18,933 nucleotides of DNA from CAZDIO01 sp964505555 (GCA_964505555.1 CAZDIO010000024.1:1-18933), one strand, 5' to 3'; shown: positions 1 through 7,899, counted from the first letter of the stretch. Numbers and translations are program-made. The notes: a model not told the origin generated them from the sequence alone.

Positions 1-317
1 CTCACCTTACAGTCCAAACAGCGCTGGCATTAGCTAGAACGCCCCTTCGGAGAAATTCTGGCGTCAGAATTTCTTCCGGCGACGAACGCAGTTCCAAGCT
101 TCACTTCATAAAGCGTTGTTAAAAATAACGTTTGAGTTAAGGCGAATGTTATTCTTTGTATGGGCAGGATGCCCACACCCCGAGCACTAACGCGAAGTGT
201 AGACTTTGTTTAGAACGGGACACTGGGTTTTGGTCCTTGTCTTCATCGACTAAAACTAGGACCAGGATAAAGCGTCATTTTGTTAGATGCTCTCAAGCAA
301 AAGCCGTAACAAAAGGC
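1..317. other. Gene-free left edge rich in small hairpins
   Basis: I see no convincing gene here. The one open frame on the plus strand (156-353) looks random and is broken up by inverted repeats. Inverted repeats visible by eye are: 48-60 with 65-78 (one bulge, loop GCGT), TGGGCA/TGCCCA at 161-166 and 170-175, AGTGT/ACACT at 196-200 and 220-224, TGGTCCT/AGGACCA at 231-237 and 258-264, AGCGTC/GATGCT at 271-276 and 286-291 (one G-T pair), and AGCC/GGCT at 302-305 and 315-318. The last lies at the stop of the minus-strand gene and could help end its transcript. The density resembles the array at 5069-5458, but no sequence is shared. Confidence 0.5.
48..78. repeat. Inverted repeat, AGAAATTCTG hairpin
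   Basis: AGAAATTCTG at 51-60 is perfectly complementary to CAGAATTTCT at 65-74, separated by GCGT. The pairing continues outward for about three more pairs with one bulged base. There is no U-run on either side, so it is not a classical terminator. Confidence 0.6.
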
Positions 318-950
318 TCAAAACTTAATAAAATTCCGAACACTCTTATGTGAAAGACCGCCTGGTCCATTTCCTTTACGTCTTCCTGCATCTTGTTGTG
401 GAGAGAATTTTCCACCCTCTCCTAATTGCACCTTACCTTCACTTCCTGGGGTAAAGTTCCTTCGTAAATTCTTATCGCAGGCTTCATACGAATATGCTTT
501 TTGTTTACTCACGGCTCCTCGTCTTTGCCCACGAAGAAGCAGTGGTGGGGTTGAGGATTTTTCTTTAATGATCTTATCTGATTTTCCAAATCCACTAAGA
601 ATTGCTTTTTGATGCTCCTCGACAAGACCTTTTTTGTAATCATTCTTGGCACTGAGCTTGGTGTAATCAACGATCGGCTCAAGCCCTCCATGCTCGCCAA
701 AAGTATTATTTACTAAACTATGCCCGGTAATTCTGGAGGGAACTTCCCGACCATCTAACAGTCCACGTTCTTTTTTTTGCGGATCTAAGGGATTGTCAAA
801 AATTGCCCCTTGTTGTTGTTTTTTCTTTGTTCCGCTAAAGCCGCGAAATCGATCTAAGCCCACACTTCGCAACCCTTCCTGAGTGAGAAAATCACTCACC
901 ACAACAAAGATGCTGATGATCGTTTCAAAAATTGAAAAAAAACGCCCCAT
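318..950 (-). CDS. Unknown protein with N-terminal membrane segment
   Basis: I do not recognise this protein of 210 residues. I chose the ATG at 950 over an in-frame ATG at 992 because GAGG lies six bases before it and the protein then opens with a hydrophobic stretch (about residues 4-22, FFSIFETIISIFVVV). That stretch could be a membrane anchor or an uncleaved signal. The rest is hydrophilic, rich in Lys, Arg, Gly and Gln, with a single Cys, and looks largely disordered. Residues 131-150 include STPPLLLRGQRRG, a phrase that often arises by translation of inserted genomic repeats, so part of the gene may be repeat-derived. The gene is alone on its strand; the next minus-strand gene ends 200 bases away beyond a palindromic repeat. 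It may also be spurious or decaying; coding status is uncertain. Confidence 0.42.
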   Translation of the reverse strand: MGRFFSIFETIISIFVVVSDFLTQEGLRSVGLDRFRGFSGTKKKQQQGAIFDNPLDPQKKERGLLDGREVPSRITGHSLVNNTFGEHGGLEPIVDYTKLSAKNDYKKGLVEEHQKAILSGFGKSDKIIKEKSSTPPLLLRGQRRGAVSKQKAYSYEACDKNLRRNFTPGSEGKVQLGEGGKFSPQQDAGRRKGNGPGGLSHKSVRNFIKF

Positions 951-1055
951 GTTTCGCCTCGCACGTATCTCTAAATTCCAATGAGATCTCACCAGAACAT
1001 TAAATGTTATGCGAGGTTATCGATAATTCGTTACTTTTAGATAGCGCAGTTGGAT

Positions 1056-1137
1056 TTAAACACAGGGTTTCACAGAGTAAAGAAAAGATCTTTAATTTCA
1101 ACTCTGTGTAACCCTGTGAAACTCTGTGTTCAATTAA
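1056..1137. repeat. CACAGAG-type palindromic intergenic repeat, copy 1
   Basis: The left arm at 1056-1078 carries two CACAG units and the right arm at 1100-1137 carries three CTGTG units (CTCTGTGTAA, CCCTGTGAAA, CTCTGTGTT). The arms can fold into a long hairpin with an A/T-rich loop containing AAAGAAAAGATC. The right end, GTTCAATTAAGAAT, is the same as in copy 2 at 5581-5594, so this is a discrete repeated element. The left arm has lost one unit relative to copy 2. It sits between two minus-strand genes. Confidence 0.85.
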
Positions 1138-1150
1138 GAATCACACGCCC

Positions 1151-2014
1151 CTACTCAAGCGAAATGACGAGTTCCATAGGCTCTTGACCAGAATCCTCTA
1201 TCTTTAATTTCTGATAGATCTTCTTCTCTCCTCGGATTTCAATCATCGCGGGAAATGAAACCCCATCTTTTCCTTTTACAAAGGGAACAACAGTCGTAGT
1301 TCTCCCCTTTATCTCAGAGAATTTTCTAAAGGGTTCAAATCGCTGCACAAACGGATCATAATACAAGGTCGCAATATGAAGAGAGTCCTTGTTCGTGGGT
1401 TTCCTCTTTATCTGCAAATGCGTCACTCGCCTGACAATGGTTGACTCCTCCCAAGGGTTTGAAGAATTAATCTCCCCTCCCCGATGAAGATGAACAATAC
1501 GTTGTTTTCTTTTTACGTTTTTTACCCGACGATCTTCCCAAAGATATTCATCAATAGTTTGAATGTAGGCAAGTTCCTGCAAACTTTGAATGGAAAAATG
1601 CGGGGGATTTTTTAATGAAAGGGTTTCACTTTTTAGATGTCCTCGCTCTTCATTTAATGTTTCATCGACAAACTCTCCATACGAGATACCGCTGCGCAAA
1701 ATGTGCAGGACCTCTCGACTCGGTGAGCGAATCTCTAAAATGGCCGTAGCTCTTTCTCCAAAGAGTGCGGGGGGAGAAGACTCAAGGAAGTGAATGTTTT
1801 TTAATACCTCACGGTCTATCTTTTCCTTACATACCTGGGTTTGATTTGAGTACTCAGGTTTTGCAAGTGGGGGAAACTTCACCATCGTGTAGCCAGTTAC
1901 ACAATCTTGAGCGAATGCGTCGGATAAGCAATAACTTGGCAAAATCGCTGTAAGATATAGTGCGGTTGTTACACTAATTGAGTGAAGCCTATTCCTTCTT
2001 TTCGAATAAATCAT
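1151..2014 (-). CDS. Unknown exported protein
   Basis: This is a protein of 287 residues if it starts at the ATG at 2014. The frame is open to a GTG at 2062, but I prefer 2014 because the protein then starts MIYSKRRNR and runs straight into a hydrophobic core, a typical Sec signal peptide. The likely cleavage site is after AFA (about residue 35). The 2014 start also leaves room for the topA promoter at 2043-2071. The Shine-Dalgarno sequence is weak (GGGAAA). The mature part has two Cys close to its N-terminus, is rich in charged residues, and its second half reads as alternating beta-strands (for example LHIATLYYDPFVQRFEPF). I cannot name a family; a LolA/RseB-like periplasmic fold is only a guess. 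It is divergent from topA. Confidence 0.7.
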   Translation of the reverse strand: MIYSKRRNRLHSISVTTALYLTAILPSYCLSDAFAQDCVTGYTMVKFPPLAKPEYSNQTQVCKEKIDREVLKNIHFLESSPPALFGERATAILEIRSPSREVLHILRSGISYGEFVDETLNEERGHLKSETLSLKNPPHFSIQSLQELAYIQTIDEYLWEDRRVKNVKRKQRIVHLHRGGEINSSNPWEESTIVRRVTHLQIKRKPTNKDSLHIATLYYDPFVQRFEPFRKFSEIKGRTTTVVPFVKGKDGVSFPAMIEIRGEKKIYQKLKIEDSGQEPMELVISLE

Positions 2015-2042
2015 CGGTTTTTGTTTCCCGGTTTGCAATCTA

Positions 2043-2071
2043 ATGACAAATACTATCATCACTTCTATAAA
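2043..2071 (+). promoter_or_regulatory. Candidate promoter for topA
   Basis: ATGACA at 2043-2048 (5 of 6 to TTGACA) and TATAAA at 2066-2071 (5 of 6 to TATAAT) are separated by exactly 17 bases. Transcription would start near 2078, giving a leader of about 40 bases with AGGTGAG some 11 bases before the topA ATG. A small palindrome, AAAGAG/CTCTTT, overlaps the start region. Confidence 0.6.
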
Positions 2072-2117
2072 AGAGCCTCTTTAGAGTGGCCCTGTAGGCA
2101 GGTGAGTTTAAGATAGT

Positions 2118-4793
2118 ATGAGTGAGAAAATTCTTGTCATTGTTGAGTCTCCAACAAAGGCAAAGACTATTACCAAATTTTTAGGAAGTAACTATGTGGT
2201 CAAGGCCTCAAACGGTCATATTCGAGATCTGCCAAATAGCGCAAAAGAGATCCCTCTAAAATTAAAAAAGGAAGGTTGGGCAACGATCGGCGTAAATATC
2301 GCTGCAGATTTTGAACCTCTCTATATTATCCCTCCCAATAAAAAAGAAAATGTCGCTGCCCTCAAAGAGGCTTTAACCGGGGCAAAGATGCTCTACCTCG
2401 CAACCGACGAAGACAGAGAGGGAGAATCTATTAGTTGGCATATTGTGGAAACACTTAAGCCAAAAATTCCAACAAAAAGACTCGTGTTTCATGAGATTAC
2501 AAAGGAGGCGATTAAAGCCTCGCTCGATTCTGCTCGAGAGATCGATGAAAACCTTGTGAAGGCTCAAGAAACAAGGCGGATCGTCGATCGACTCTACGGG
2601 TACGAAATAAGTCCGCTGTTATGGAAGAAGATGCTTCCGCGCTTAAGTGCTGGTCGGGTGCAAAGCGTTGCCGTGAGACTTCTTGTTGAACGCGAGCGTG
2701 AACGGATGCGCTTTCGAGAAGCTTGCTACTGGGGACTCGGCGCAAAGTTTTTAAAACCTGAAGCCCCTCCCCCCTTTGATGCTGAACTGACCCATCTTGG
2801 AAAAAAGCGCCTTGCAATCTCGAAAGATTTTAACCCAGACACAGGAAAAATCGATTCCAAACAAGAACTCGTCGTTCTTGGAAAAGAGGAAGCCGAGCGC
2901 TTACAAAACACCCTCACTAAAGAAAAAGCCGTAGTTAGTAGTGTTGAAGAGAAGCCATTTTCTGCAAAACCTCTTCCCCCGTTTGTTACCAGCACGTTGC
3001 AACAGGAAGCAAACTACAAGTTAAGACTCCCTGCAAAACGAACGATGACCATTGCGCAGACCCTCTATGAAAACGGTTTTATCACCTACATGCGTACTGA
3101 TTCGACCACACTTTCTGCACAAGCAATTAACGCTGCTCGAACGCTTATCGACGCAGAATATGGGAAGGACTACCTCCCCAAAGAACCACGCATTTATGTA
3201 ACGAAGGTAAAAAACGCTCAGGAAGCGCACGAAGCGATTCGACCAGCCGGAGATGCGTTTACCCCACCCGAAGTTGTCCAGAACCAACTTGGCGCTGAGG
3301 CATTTAAACTCTACGATCTGATCTGGAAGCGAACCGTTGCCTCACAGATGGCGGATGCCCGAGGAACCTATACCGCCGTCGATATCAGTTGTGGAGACGC
3401 CCTGTTTCGAACAAAAGGAAAAAGCATTTCGTTTGCCGGATACCTTCGCGCCTACGTTGAAGGCTCTGACGATCCGGATGCAGAGATTGCGGATCAGGAA
3501 CGAATTTTGCCAAAACTTGTCCAGGGAGATGTGCTTAACATCGAATCCCTCACCCCGTCTGAACACATCACGAAGCCCCCTCCTCGCTATACTGAGGGAA
3601 GTCTGATTAAGGAATTAGAACGCCGTGGCATCGGTCGTCCAAGCACGTGGGCCTCGGTGGTAGAATTAGTACTCTCCCGCTACTACGCTTTTAAAAAGAA
3701 TAACGCTCTTGTTCCTACCTTTGTCGCACTTGCTGTCGTAAATCTTCTTGAAAAGCACTTTACCCAGCTTTTAGATTACGAGTTTACCGCTCGCCTTGAA
3801 GATGACCTTGATGCGATTGCACGGGGTGAGGCGATGAATGTGCAGTATTTAAAAAGCTTCTACTTTGGAAACGGCCATAAAGGACTCCGCGCTCTTGTTG
3901 AAACTGGGGAGAAGGTTATCGATCCCCGCGAAGTATGTGGTGTTCCGATCGGAACAGGAAAAAACGGTCAAGCCATTGAGGTGAGAATCGGCAAATACGG
4001 ACCGTTTATCACTGACGGTACAAACCGTTCGAGTGTTCCGGAGATGTTTGCCCCAGATGAGATCACCGTCGAAAAAGCCGAAGAACTTCTTGCTGCCTCT
4101 TCAAAAGACGCTGAAGCACTGGGGAAAGATCCTGCAACGGGACTCTCTATCTATCTAAAAACCGGTCGTTTTGGTCCCTATGTTCAACTTGGCGAAAACG
4201 CCACGAGCGCTGATGACAAACCAAAGATGGCTTCTTTTCTTCCCAATATGAAAAGGGAAGATGTCTCGATGGATGTTGCGCTACAACTCCTCTCTCTTCC
4301 GCGCACTATCGGAACTCACCCCACACTTCAACAACCAATAGTCGCAGCCAATGGTCGGTTTGGTCCCTATGTAAAATGCGGCACGGAGACCCGTTCCATT
4401 CCGGCCGATCTTGCCACACCGATATCAATTACTCTTGAACAAGCAACTGAGTTACTCAACACTCCAAAAAGCAACCGTCGAGCAAGTGTTCAACAGACAC
4501 TTCGCGAGGTGGGAAAACATCCTGTCAGTGGCTTAGTTCTCAATATTAAATCTGGTCGTTACGGTCCTTACGTAACGGATGGCACGATTAACGCTTCACT
4601 TACCCGAGGGACGAGCCCGGAGACATTGACGATTGAAGAAGCAGTTTCACTCCTTGATGCCCGTGCTGCCCGACTTGCCGAAGAGGGAGGAACGGGGAAG
4701 AAACGAACGAAAAAAACGACCGCTAAGACTCCAAAAGCGAAATCCAAAGGGAAAAAGAAAGCGAGTTCAGCTTCCTCTGAGTCAAGCGCGTAG
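2118..4793 (+). CDS. topA: DNA topoisomerase I (type IA)
   Basis: TopA relaxes negatively supercoiled DNA by cutting one strand and passing the other through the gap. The 891-residue protein begins with the Toprim domain (ILVIVESPTKAK, with Glu10, and TDEDREGE at 96-103). The active-site tyrosine is Tyr324 in FITYMRTDS, followed by Arg326. Other family landmarks are SAGRVQS at 177-183, HEAIRP at 371-376 and GRPSTWA near 507. The C-terminal part has no Cys4 zinc fingers. It carries four glycine/aromatic repeats of the type GKYGPF or GRFGPYV (about residues 624, 681, 745 and 812), the zinc-free C-terminal repeat type. It ends in a Lys-rich tail (861-891) likely to bind DNA without sequence specificity. 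The start is the first ATG, with AGGTGAG upstream. All catalytic residues appear intact. Confidence 0.97.
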   Translation: MSEKILVIVESPTKAKTITKFLGSNYVVKASNGHIRDLPNSAKEIPLKLKKEGWATIGVNIAADFEPLYIIPPNKKENVAALKEALTGAKMLYLATDEDREGESISWHIVETLKPKIPTKRLVFHEITKEAIKASLDSAREIDENLVKAQETRRIVDRLYGYEISPLLWKKMLPRLSAGRVQSVAVRLLVERERERMRFREACYWGLGAKFLKPEAPPPFDAELTHLGKKRLAISKDFNPDTGKIDSKQELVVLGKEEAERLQNTLTKEKAVVSSVEEKPFSAKPLPPFVTSTLQQEANYKLRLPAKRTMTIAQTLYENGFITYMRTDSTTLSAQAINAARTLIDAEYGKDYLPKEPRIYVTKVKNAQEAHEAIRPAGDAFTPPEVVQNQLGAEAFKLYDLIWKRTVASQMADARGTYTAVDISCGDALFRTKGKSISFAGYLRAYVEGSDDPDAEIADQERILPKLVQGDVLNIESLTPSEHITKPPPRYTEGSLIKELERRGIGRPSTWASVVELVLSRYYAFKKNNALVPTFVALAVVNLLEKHFTQLLDYEFTARLEDDLDAIARGEAMNVQYLKSFYFGNGHKGLRALVETGEKVIDPREVCGVPIGTGKNGQAIEVRIGKYGPFITDGTNRSSVPEMFAPDEITVEKAEELLAASSKDAEALGKDPATGLSIYLKTGRFGPYVQLGENATSADDKPKMASFLPNMKREDVSMDVALQLLSLPRTIGTHPTLQQPIVAANGRFGPYVKCGTETRSIPADLATPISITLEQATELLNTPKSNRRASVQQTLREVGKHPVSGLVLNIKSGRYGPYVTDGTINASLTRGTSPETLTIEEAVSLLDARAARLAEEGGTGKKRTKKTTAKTPKAKSKGKKKASSASSESSA

Positions 4794-4812
4794 CGCTTGA
4801 TGTTGTTGACCT

Positions 4813-4850
4813 TTTTTATACCGCAGCATAGAAACCCTGCGGTATAAAAA
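4813..4850. terminator. Hairpin after topA, possible transcript end
   Basis: A perfect 14-bp stem (4813-4826 with 4837-4850, core CCGCAG/CTGCGG) encloses a 10-base loop, starting 19 bases after the topA stop. The T-run is on the 5' side and the A-run on the 3' side of the core, the reverse of a textbook intrinsic terminator on either strand. It may end or protect transcripts by structure alone. Confidence 0.5.
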
Positions 4851-4883
4851 TTTACCCACTACTTACAACACCTTACGCATATC

Positions 4884-4916
4884 TTAAATCAAACGCTGAA
4901 CTCGAGCGTTGATTAA
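4884..4916. repeat. Imperfect inverted repeat
   Basis: TTAAATCAAACGCT (4884-4897) faces AGCGTTGATTAA (4905-4916), pairing with two single-base bulges around GAACTCG. It lies between the topA terminal hairpin and the GCGAAGC repeat. Confidence 0.5.
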
Positions 4917-4917
4917 A

Positions 4918-5031
4918 GCCCCTCTGTCGTTGCGAGCGAAGCGAAGCAATCTCATACTATAAATAAGGGTTCGAGATTGCTTCGCGGAGTTTACCCAGAG
5001 CGCAGCGTGGGGCTCGCAACGACAGAGGGGC
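4918..5031. repeat. GCGAAGC-type palindromic intergenic repeat, long copy
   Basis: The outer arms (4918-4937 and 5012-5031) match perfectly over 20 bp and read CTCTGTCGTTGCGAGC on the left. The inner arms GCGAAGCAATCTC (4941-4953) and GAGATTGCTTCGC (4973-4985) match perfectly over 13 bp. The right side carries an extra block of about 26 bases (4986-5011). I recall closely similar GTCATTGCGAGCGAAGCGAAGCAATCTC-like elements as common interspersed repeats in unrelated bacterial genomes. A short relative lies at 15625-15664. Confidence 0.85.
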
Positions 5032-5068
5032 GGGCATGTCACATTTCCCAACTTTCTTCCCATAACAC

Positions 5069-5458
5069 CCTAGTGAACTATAGGTTTTGGTAGAAGAACT
5101 ACCTTGGGCGATCCAAAAACTTTCTCTAAGTTTTTGGATCGCGATGTAACCCAGGGTTTCATGAGGTTGAAGAGAAGTTCAGGTCGTTCTGGAGGGATCT
5201 CCCTGCAGTACGACCTGAACAATCTCCAACATTCCTTTCGCCAGGAATGTTCTTTCACACCCATCATAACGAAGGATCGGCCTCAAAATCGATCCTTCGT
5301 TACTGCCCAAACAATCCTGAAAACTCCCACAGGGACCTTTTCAGGCGAATGATAGGAGGGGAAAGATTGGCGAGTCGACAGGATGTTGGTGAGCGCAGCA
5401 TGTGCCACCTCCCTGTCGGCCGCCAATTCTTTTTAATGGGAACCAAAGGTTTGGTTTC
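5069..5458. ncRNA. Array of consecutive hairpins, possible structured RNA
   Basis: Inverted repeats follow one another with short linkers. In order: CCTA/TAGG at 5069-5084; GGTAG/CTACC at 5089-5103; a 15-bp perfect stem at 5108-5142 (GCGATCC to GGATCGC, loop TCTCT); an 11-bp outer stem with CTG/CAG and AGGG/CCCT inner stems at 5177-5220; AACATTCCT/AGGAATGTT at 5228-5251; a 13-bp perfect stem at 5267-5302; CCTGAAAA/TTTTCAGG with TCCC/GGGA inside at 5316-5345; a three-part stem at 5366-5427 (ATTGGCG/CGCCAAT, CGACAGG/CCTGTCG, GGTG/CACC); and AACCAAA/TTTGGTT at 5441-5456. The stems differ in sequence, so this is not a tandem repeat. Open frames here are unlike proteins. It could be a large noncoding RNA, a remnant of a mobile element, or stacked DNA sites. 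Strand is unknown. Confidence 0.5.
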
Positions 5459-5500
5459 ATCGCAGATCCTTCTTTATGGTGGTTAGGTTGGAGTAGATTT

Positions 5501-5587
5501 GAACACAGAGTTTCACAGGGTTACACAGAGTAAAGAAAAAAGACTTTTAAATTTTAACTCTGTGTAACCCTGTGAAATTCTGTGTTC
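5501..5587. repeat. CACAGAG-type palindromic intergenic repeat, copy 2
   Basis: This is the most complete of the three copies. Arms of 31 bases (5501-5531 and 5557-5587) match with one mismatch and enclose a 25-base A/T-rich loop. Each arm consists of three units of about ten bases (CTCTGTGTAA, CCCTGTGAAA, TTCTGTGTTC). It is followed by CAATTAAGAAT, as in copy 1. It lies 79 bases before the secreted repeat protein. Confidence 0.9.
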
Positions 5588-5666
5588 AATTAAGAATTGA
5601 TAACGTGTTCGAGCAAAGAAGCTCTTGTTATCTCTAAATTAGAATTGCTCTCGTGGAGGGGTGGTA

Positions 5667-7685
5667 GTGCGGTTACAAAAATTATTTTTTAGTCTTTCTC
5701 TTTGGATTTCTACTCTTCTCATTTTATTCTCCCCGTCAGCATATGCTGAAACATCGCTTACTTTAGAAAGCACTCCTGGCGATTTCATTGGACAGGGGGT
5801 AACAAAAACCTATACCCCTACCGACGGGATCTTCTCCATTGATCCAATTATCGAATCCGATATTCCAAACGGAATTGAGATCTTCTTTTCAAATAAAGAG
5901 ATTTATTGGTATCTTGTTTTTACCTCTCAAGAAGGCACTCCTTTTTTAGAAGGAACCTTTGAGCTTGCAAAACGCTACCCCTACAATGAACCTTCTCATC
6001 CCGGAATGGAGATCACCGGAGATGGTCGAGGCTGTAGTGAACTTTCTGGAAGTTTTCAGGTAGAACACGTTCAATTTGATAAGGAAGGAAACATTCTAAG
6101 CTTTGCTATTCACTTCACACAACAGTGCGAATCTACCCTTTCACCCCCACTTCGTGGTCATGTTTATTACAATTATCGAATCAATGCCGATACTGACGGT
6201 GATGGGCTTACCGATGATGAAGAACGAATTTATGGCACCCGAGCTGACCTTGGAGATACGGATCGAGATGGTATAAACGATCCGCAAGAACTTCTTGACT
6301 ACACAAATCCATTAGATCGTGGGAGCCGCATACACTCACTTTCAAACACCCTCTGTGCAGACTGGAACGGTTTTTTTGGCGGGATGCTCAATGTCTATGA
6401 GCATGTAAATCTCGGTGTTAGAAAAAACACATTTCAAACCTCACTCTACTCTCTTGATGGTACCTTGCAGAGTCTTGAACAGTTTTTTATCGCTCCCGGA
6501 GCACAACACGACCACATCATCAGCAGCATGAAAGGCTACACTCGAAACTCCTATGGGAGAGTATGCACCCACGCCCTTGATGCGCATCGAGGTGAGGTTG
6601 ATGGACAGATGCTCTACTATAAATTAGGAAGAGAGGGTTTCAGTCAGGAAGGGATTCAGTTTGCACTTGCAATGCCACTTACAAACGGAATACCTGGAGC
6701 GCAGTTTGTTTCCTTAAACACGTTTCAACCAAGCCTCGATCGCAAAGATCGGCCAAACTTGGTAACAAACTGGATTCACCTTACGAACGAAGAGTCAACT
6801 CCTCAAAAAGGACGATTAATCTATTACAACCAATCAGGAGCATTGCTTAAATCTCAAAAATTTACTCTCGGTGCTGGAAGAAAACGCGATTTTCCTGGTC
6901 ATAGCGTCGGTCCAAATCGGGTTGGACTCATTGAATTTCGACCTGAAAACACGGCTGCGAAGTTCCAGCTGAGAAGTGTTCGGTATCTCTATGACAACAA
7001 AGGGAACAGAGAGAGTTTTACCAATGCTGTTCAACTTGAGGGTAAGGTTGGAAGTGGGCAGCTTCTCTCTGCCCCGGTTGATACTCGAAATCAAACTTCA
7101 GTTCTTGAAGTTGCAAACACTACAAACAAAGAGATCGCCACGATTATCAATATCTATGATCAAACCGGATGGTTAAAGCAAACTCTCTCGCTCTTTTTAG
7201 CACCGCATCAAACTGAGCATCTAATTTTAAATAAAGTTCTTCGAAATAAGCTCGGATCGGTGACGATAAAGTCCTCTACCCTTTCAAGTGTTTTAGGAAC
7301 GGTGATGCAATATGGGAGAACCCGAACAGGAGGCGTCAGCTTTCTCTACGGTATTTCCGCCCAAGAAGCGCTTGGTCAGATACTTCGTGGCTCTTATAAT
7401 TCTCATCTTCATCAGGGGTGTCGACTTCTTATCGGAAACTCAAGAGAGCTTGCCGTAAGCGTTACGGTGAGCGCCACCCGATCAGATGGCTCCATGCTTT
7501 CTCATCCCCTTCTCCAACCACCACACATTATACCCGCACACGGAGTGGTGGAGCTCAATATCTGTTCTGTAGACTCCCCAAACAATCAGGGGGTGATTAC
7601 ATTAAATCCCAGCGAGCCAAACTCGATCGTTTCGACGATTCTTCGCACGGGACGTCATTATCGGATCCCCACAGCGGTGAGGTAA
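5667..7685 (+). CDS. Secreted repeat protein with calcium-binding-type motifs
   Basis: The frame opens at GTG 5661, but the GTG at 5667 has GGAGGG seven bases upstream and is the better start (672 residues; residue numbers below count from 5661). A signal peptide runs to about residue 29 (LFFSLSLWISTLLILFSPSAYA), cleaved after AYA. Residues 30-170 form an unknown beta-rich domain with several Cys. DTDGDGLTDDEE (177-188) and DTDRDGIND (199-207) are thrombospondin type 3-like calcium-binding repeats. The rest contains four weakly similar units (about 242-300, 367-427, 478-537 and 586-648). Each has an Asn-containing strand, then a turn such as YNQSGALL or YDQTGWLK, a Leu/Pro segment and a GxV strand, like tandem beta-sandwich domains. 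It has no membrane anchor or sortase signal. It is probably an exported or surface protein; its substrate is unknown. The CACAGAG palindrome upstream may affect its expression. Confidence 0.8.
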   Translation: MRLQKLFFSLSLWISTLLILFSPSAYAETSLTLESTPGDFIGQGVTKTYTPTDGIFSIDPIIESDIPNGIEIFFSNKEIYWYLVFTSQEGTPFLEGTFELAKRYPYNEPSHPGMEITGDGRGCSELSGSFQVEHVQFDKEGNILSFAIHFTQQCESTLSPPLRGHVYYNYRINADTDGDGLTDDEERIYGTRADLGDTDRDGINDPQELLDYTNPLDRGSRIHSLSNTLCADWNGFFGGMLNVYEHVNLGVRKNTFQTSLYSLDGTLQSLEQFFIAPGAQHDHIISSMKGYTRNSYGRVCTHALDAHRGEVDGQMLYYKLGREGFSQEGIQFALAMPLTNGIPGAQFVSLNTFQPSLDRKDRPNLVTNWIHLTNEESTPQKGRLIYYNQSGALLKSQKFTLGAGRKRDFPGHSVGPNRVGLIEFRPENTAAKFQLRSVRYLYDNKGNRESFTNAVQLEGKVGSGQLLSAPVDTRNQTSVLEVANTTNKEIATIINIYDQTGWLKQTLSLFLAPHQTEHLILNKVLRNKLGSVTIKSSTLSSVLGTVMQYGRTRTGGVSFLYGISAQEALGQILRGSYNSHLHQGCRLLIGNSRELAVSVTVSATRSDGSMLSHPLLQPPHIIPAHGVVELNICSVDSPNNQGVITLNPSEPNSIVSTILRTGRHYRIPTAVR

Positions 7686-7735
7686 AAGGACGGTGTTGAA
7701 AAATATTTTTTAATTATTGGCAGGCTTTTTTTGAT

Positions 7736-7813
7736 GAACACAGAGATCCACAGAGTTAAAATTGTTCTTTCTATTTCTTCTCTCTGTGAAACTCCATGAA
7801 ACTCTGTGTTCAA
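7736..7813. repeat. CACAGAG-type palindromic intergenic repeat, copy 3
   Basis: The left arm, GAACACAGAGATCCACAGAG (from 7736), and the right arm at 7782-7813 (ending ACTCTGTGTTCAA) are related to copies 1 and 2 but more diverged. The loop is T-rich. The element lies 50 bases after the secreted protein and follows a T-rich stretch (CTTTTTTTG at 7725-7733). Confidence 0.8.
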
Positions 7814-7864
7814 TAAAAATATTATAGAAACAGCCGGTGACCTAAGGAGTTCATCCTTCCCCGA

Positions 7865-7899
7865 CCCTGCCTGCCGCGGGCGCTTGCGGCAGGACAGGG
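7865..7899. terminator. GC-rich hairpin between convergent genes
   Basis: CCCTG (7865-7869) and CCTGCCGC (7870-7877) pair with GCGGCAGG (7886-7893) and CAGGG (7895-7899) with one bulged A: a 13-bp GC-rich stem with an 8-base loop. It lies between the convergent genes ending at 7685 and 7934. It lacks a U-run, so it is only a possible transcript end. Confidence 0.45.

Noticed and set aside
156..353. Plus-strand open frame of 65 residues
   Set aside because: No ribosome site, random composition, and it overlaps several inverted repeats and the end of the minus-strand gene.
4918..5031. Intrinsic terminator of topA
   Set aside because: The structure is a known type of interspersed repeat, has asymmetrical inner blocks and no U-run.
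5069..5458. CRISPR array or integron attC cluster
   Set aside because: The stems differ from each other, spacing is irregular, and no conserved repeat or GTTRRRY-type core site is seen.
5104..5486. Overlapping plus-strand open frames (5104-5352, 5247-5486) and a minus-strand one (5070-5267)
   Set aside because: They are interrupted in meaning by successive hairpins, lack ribosome sites and show no protein-like pattern.
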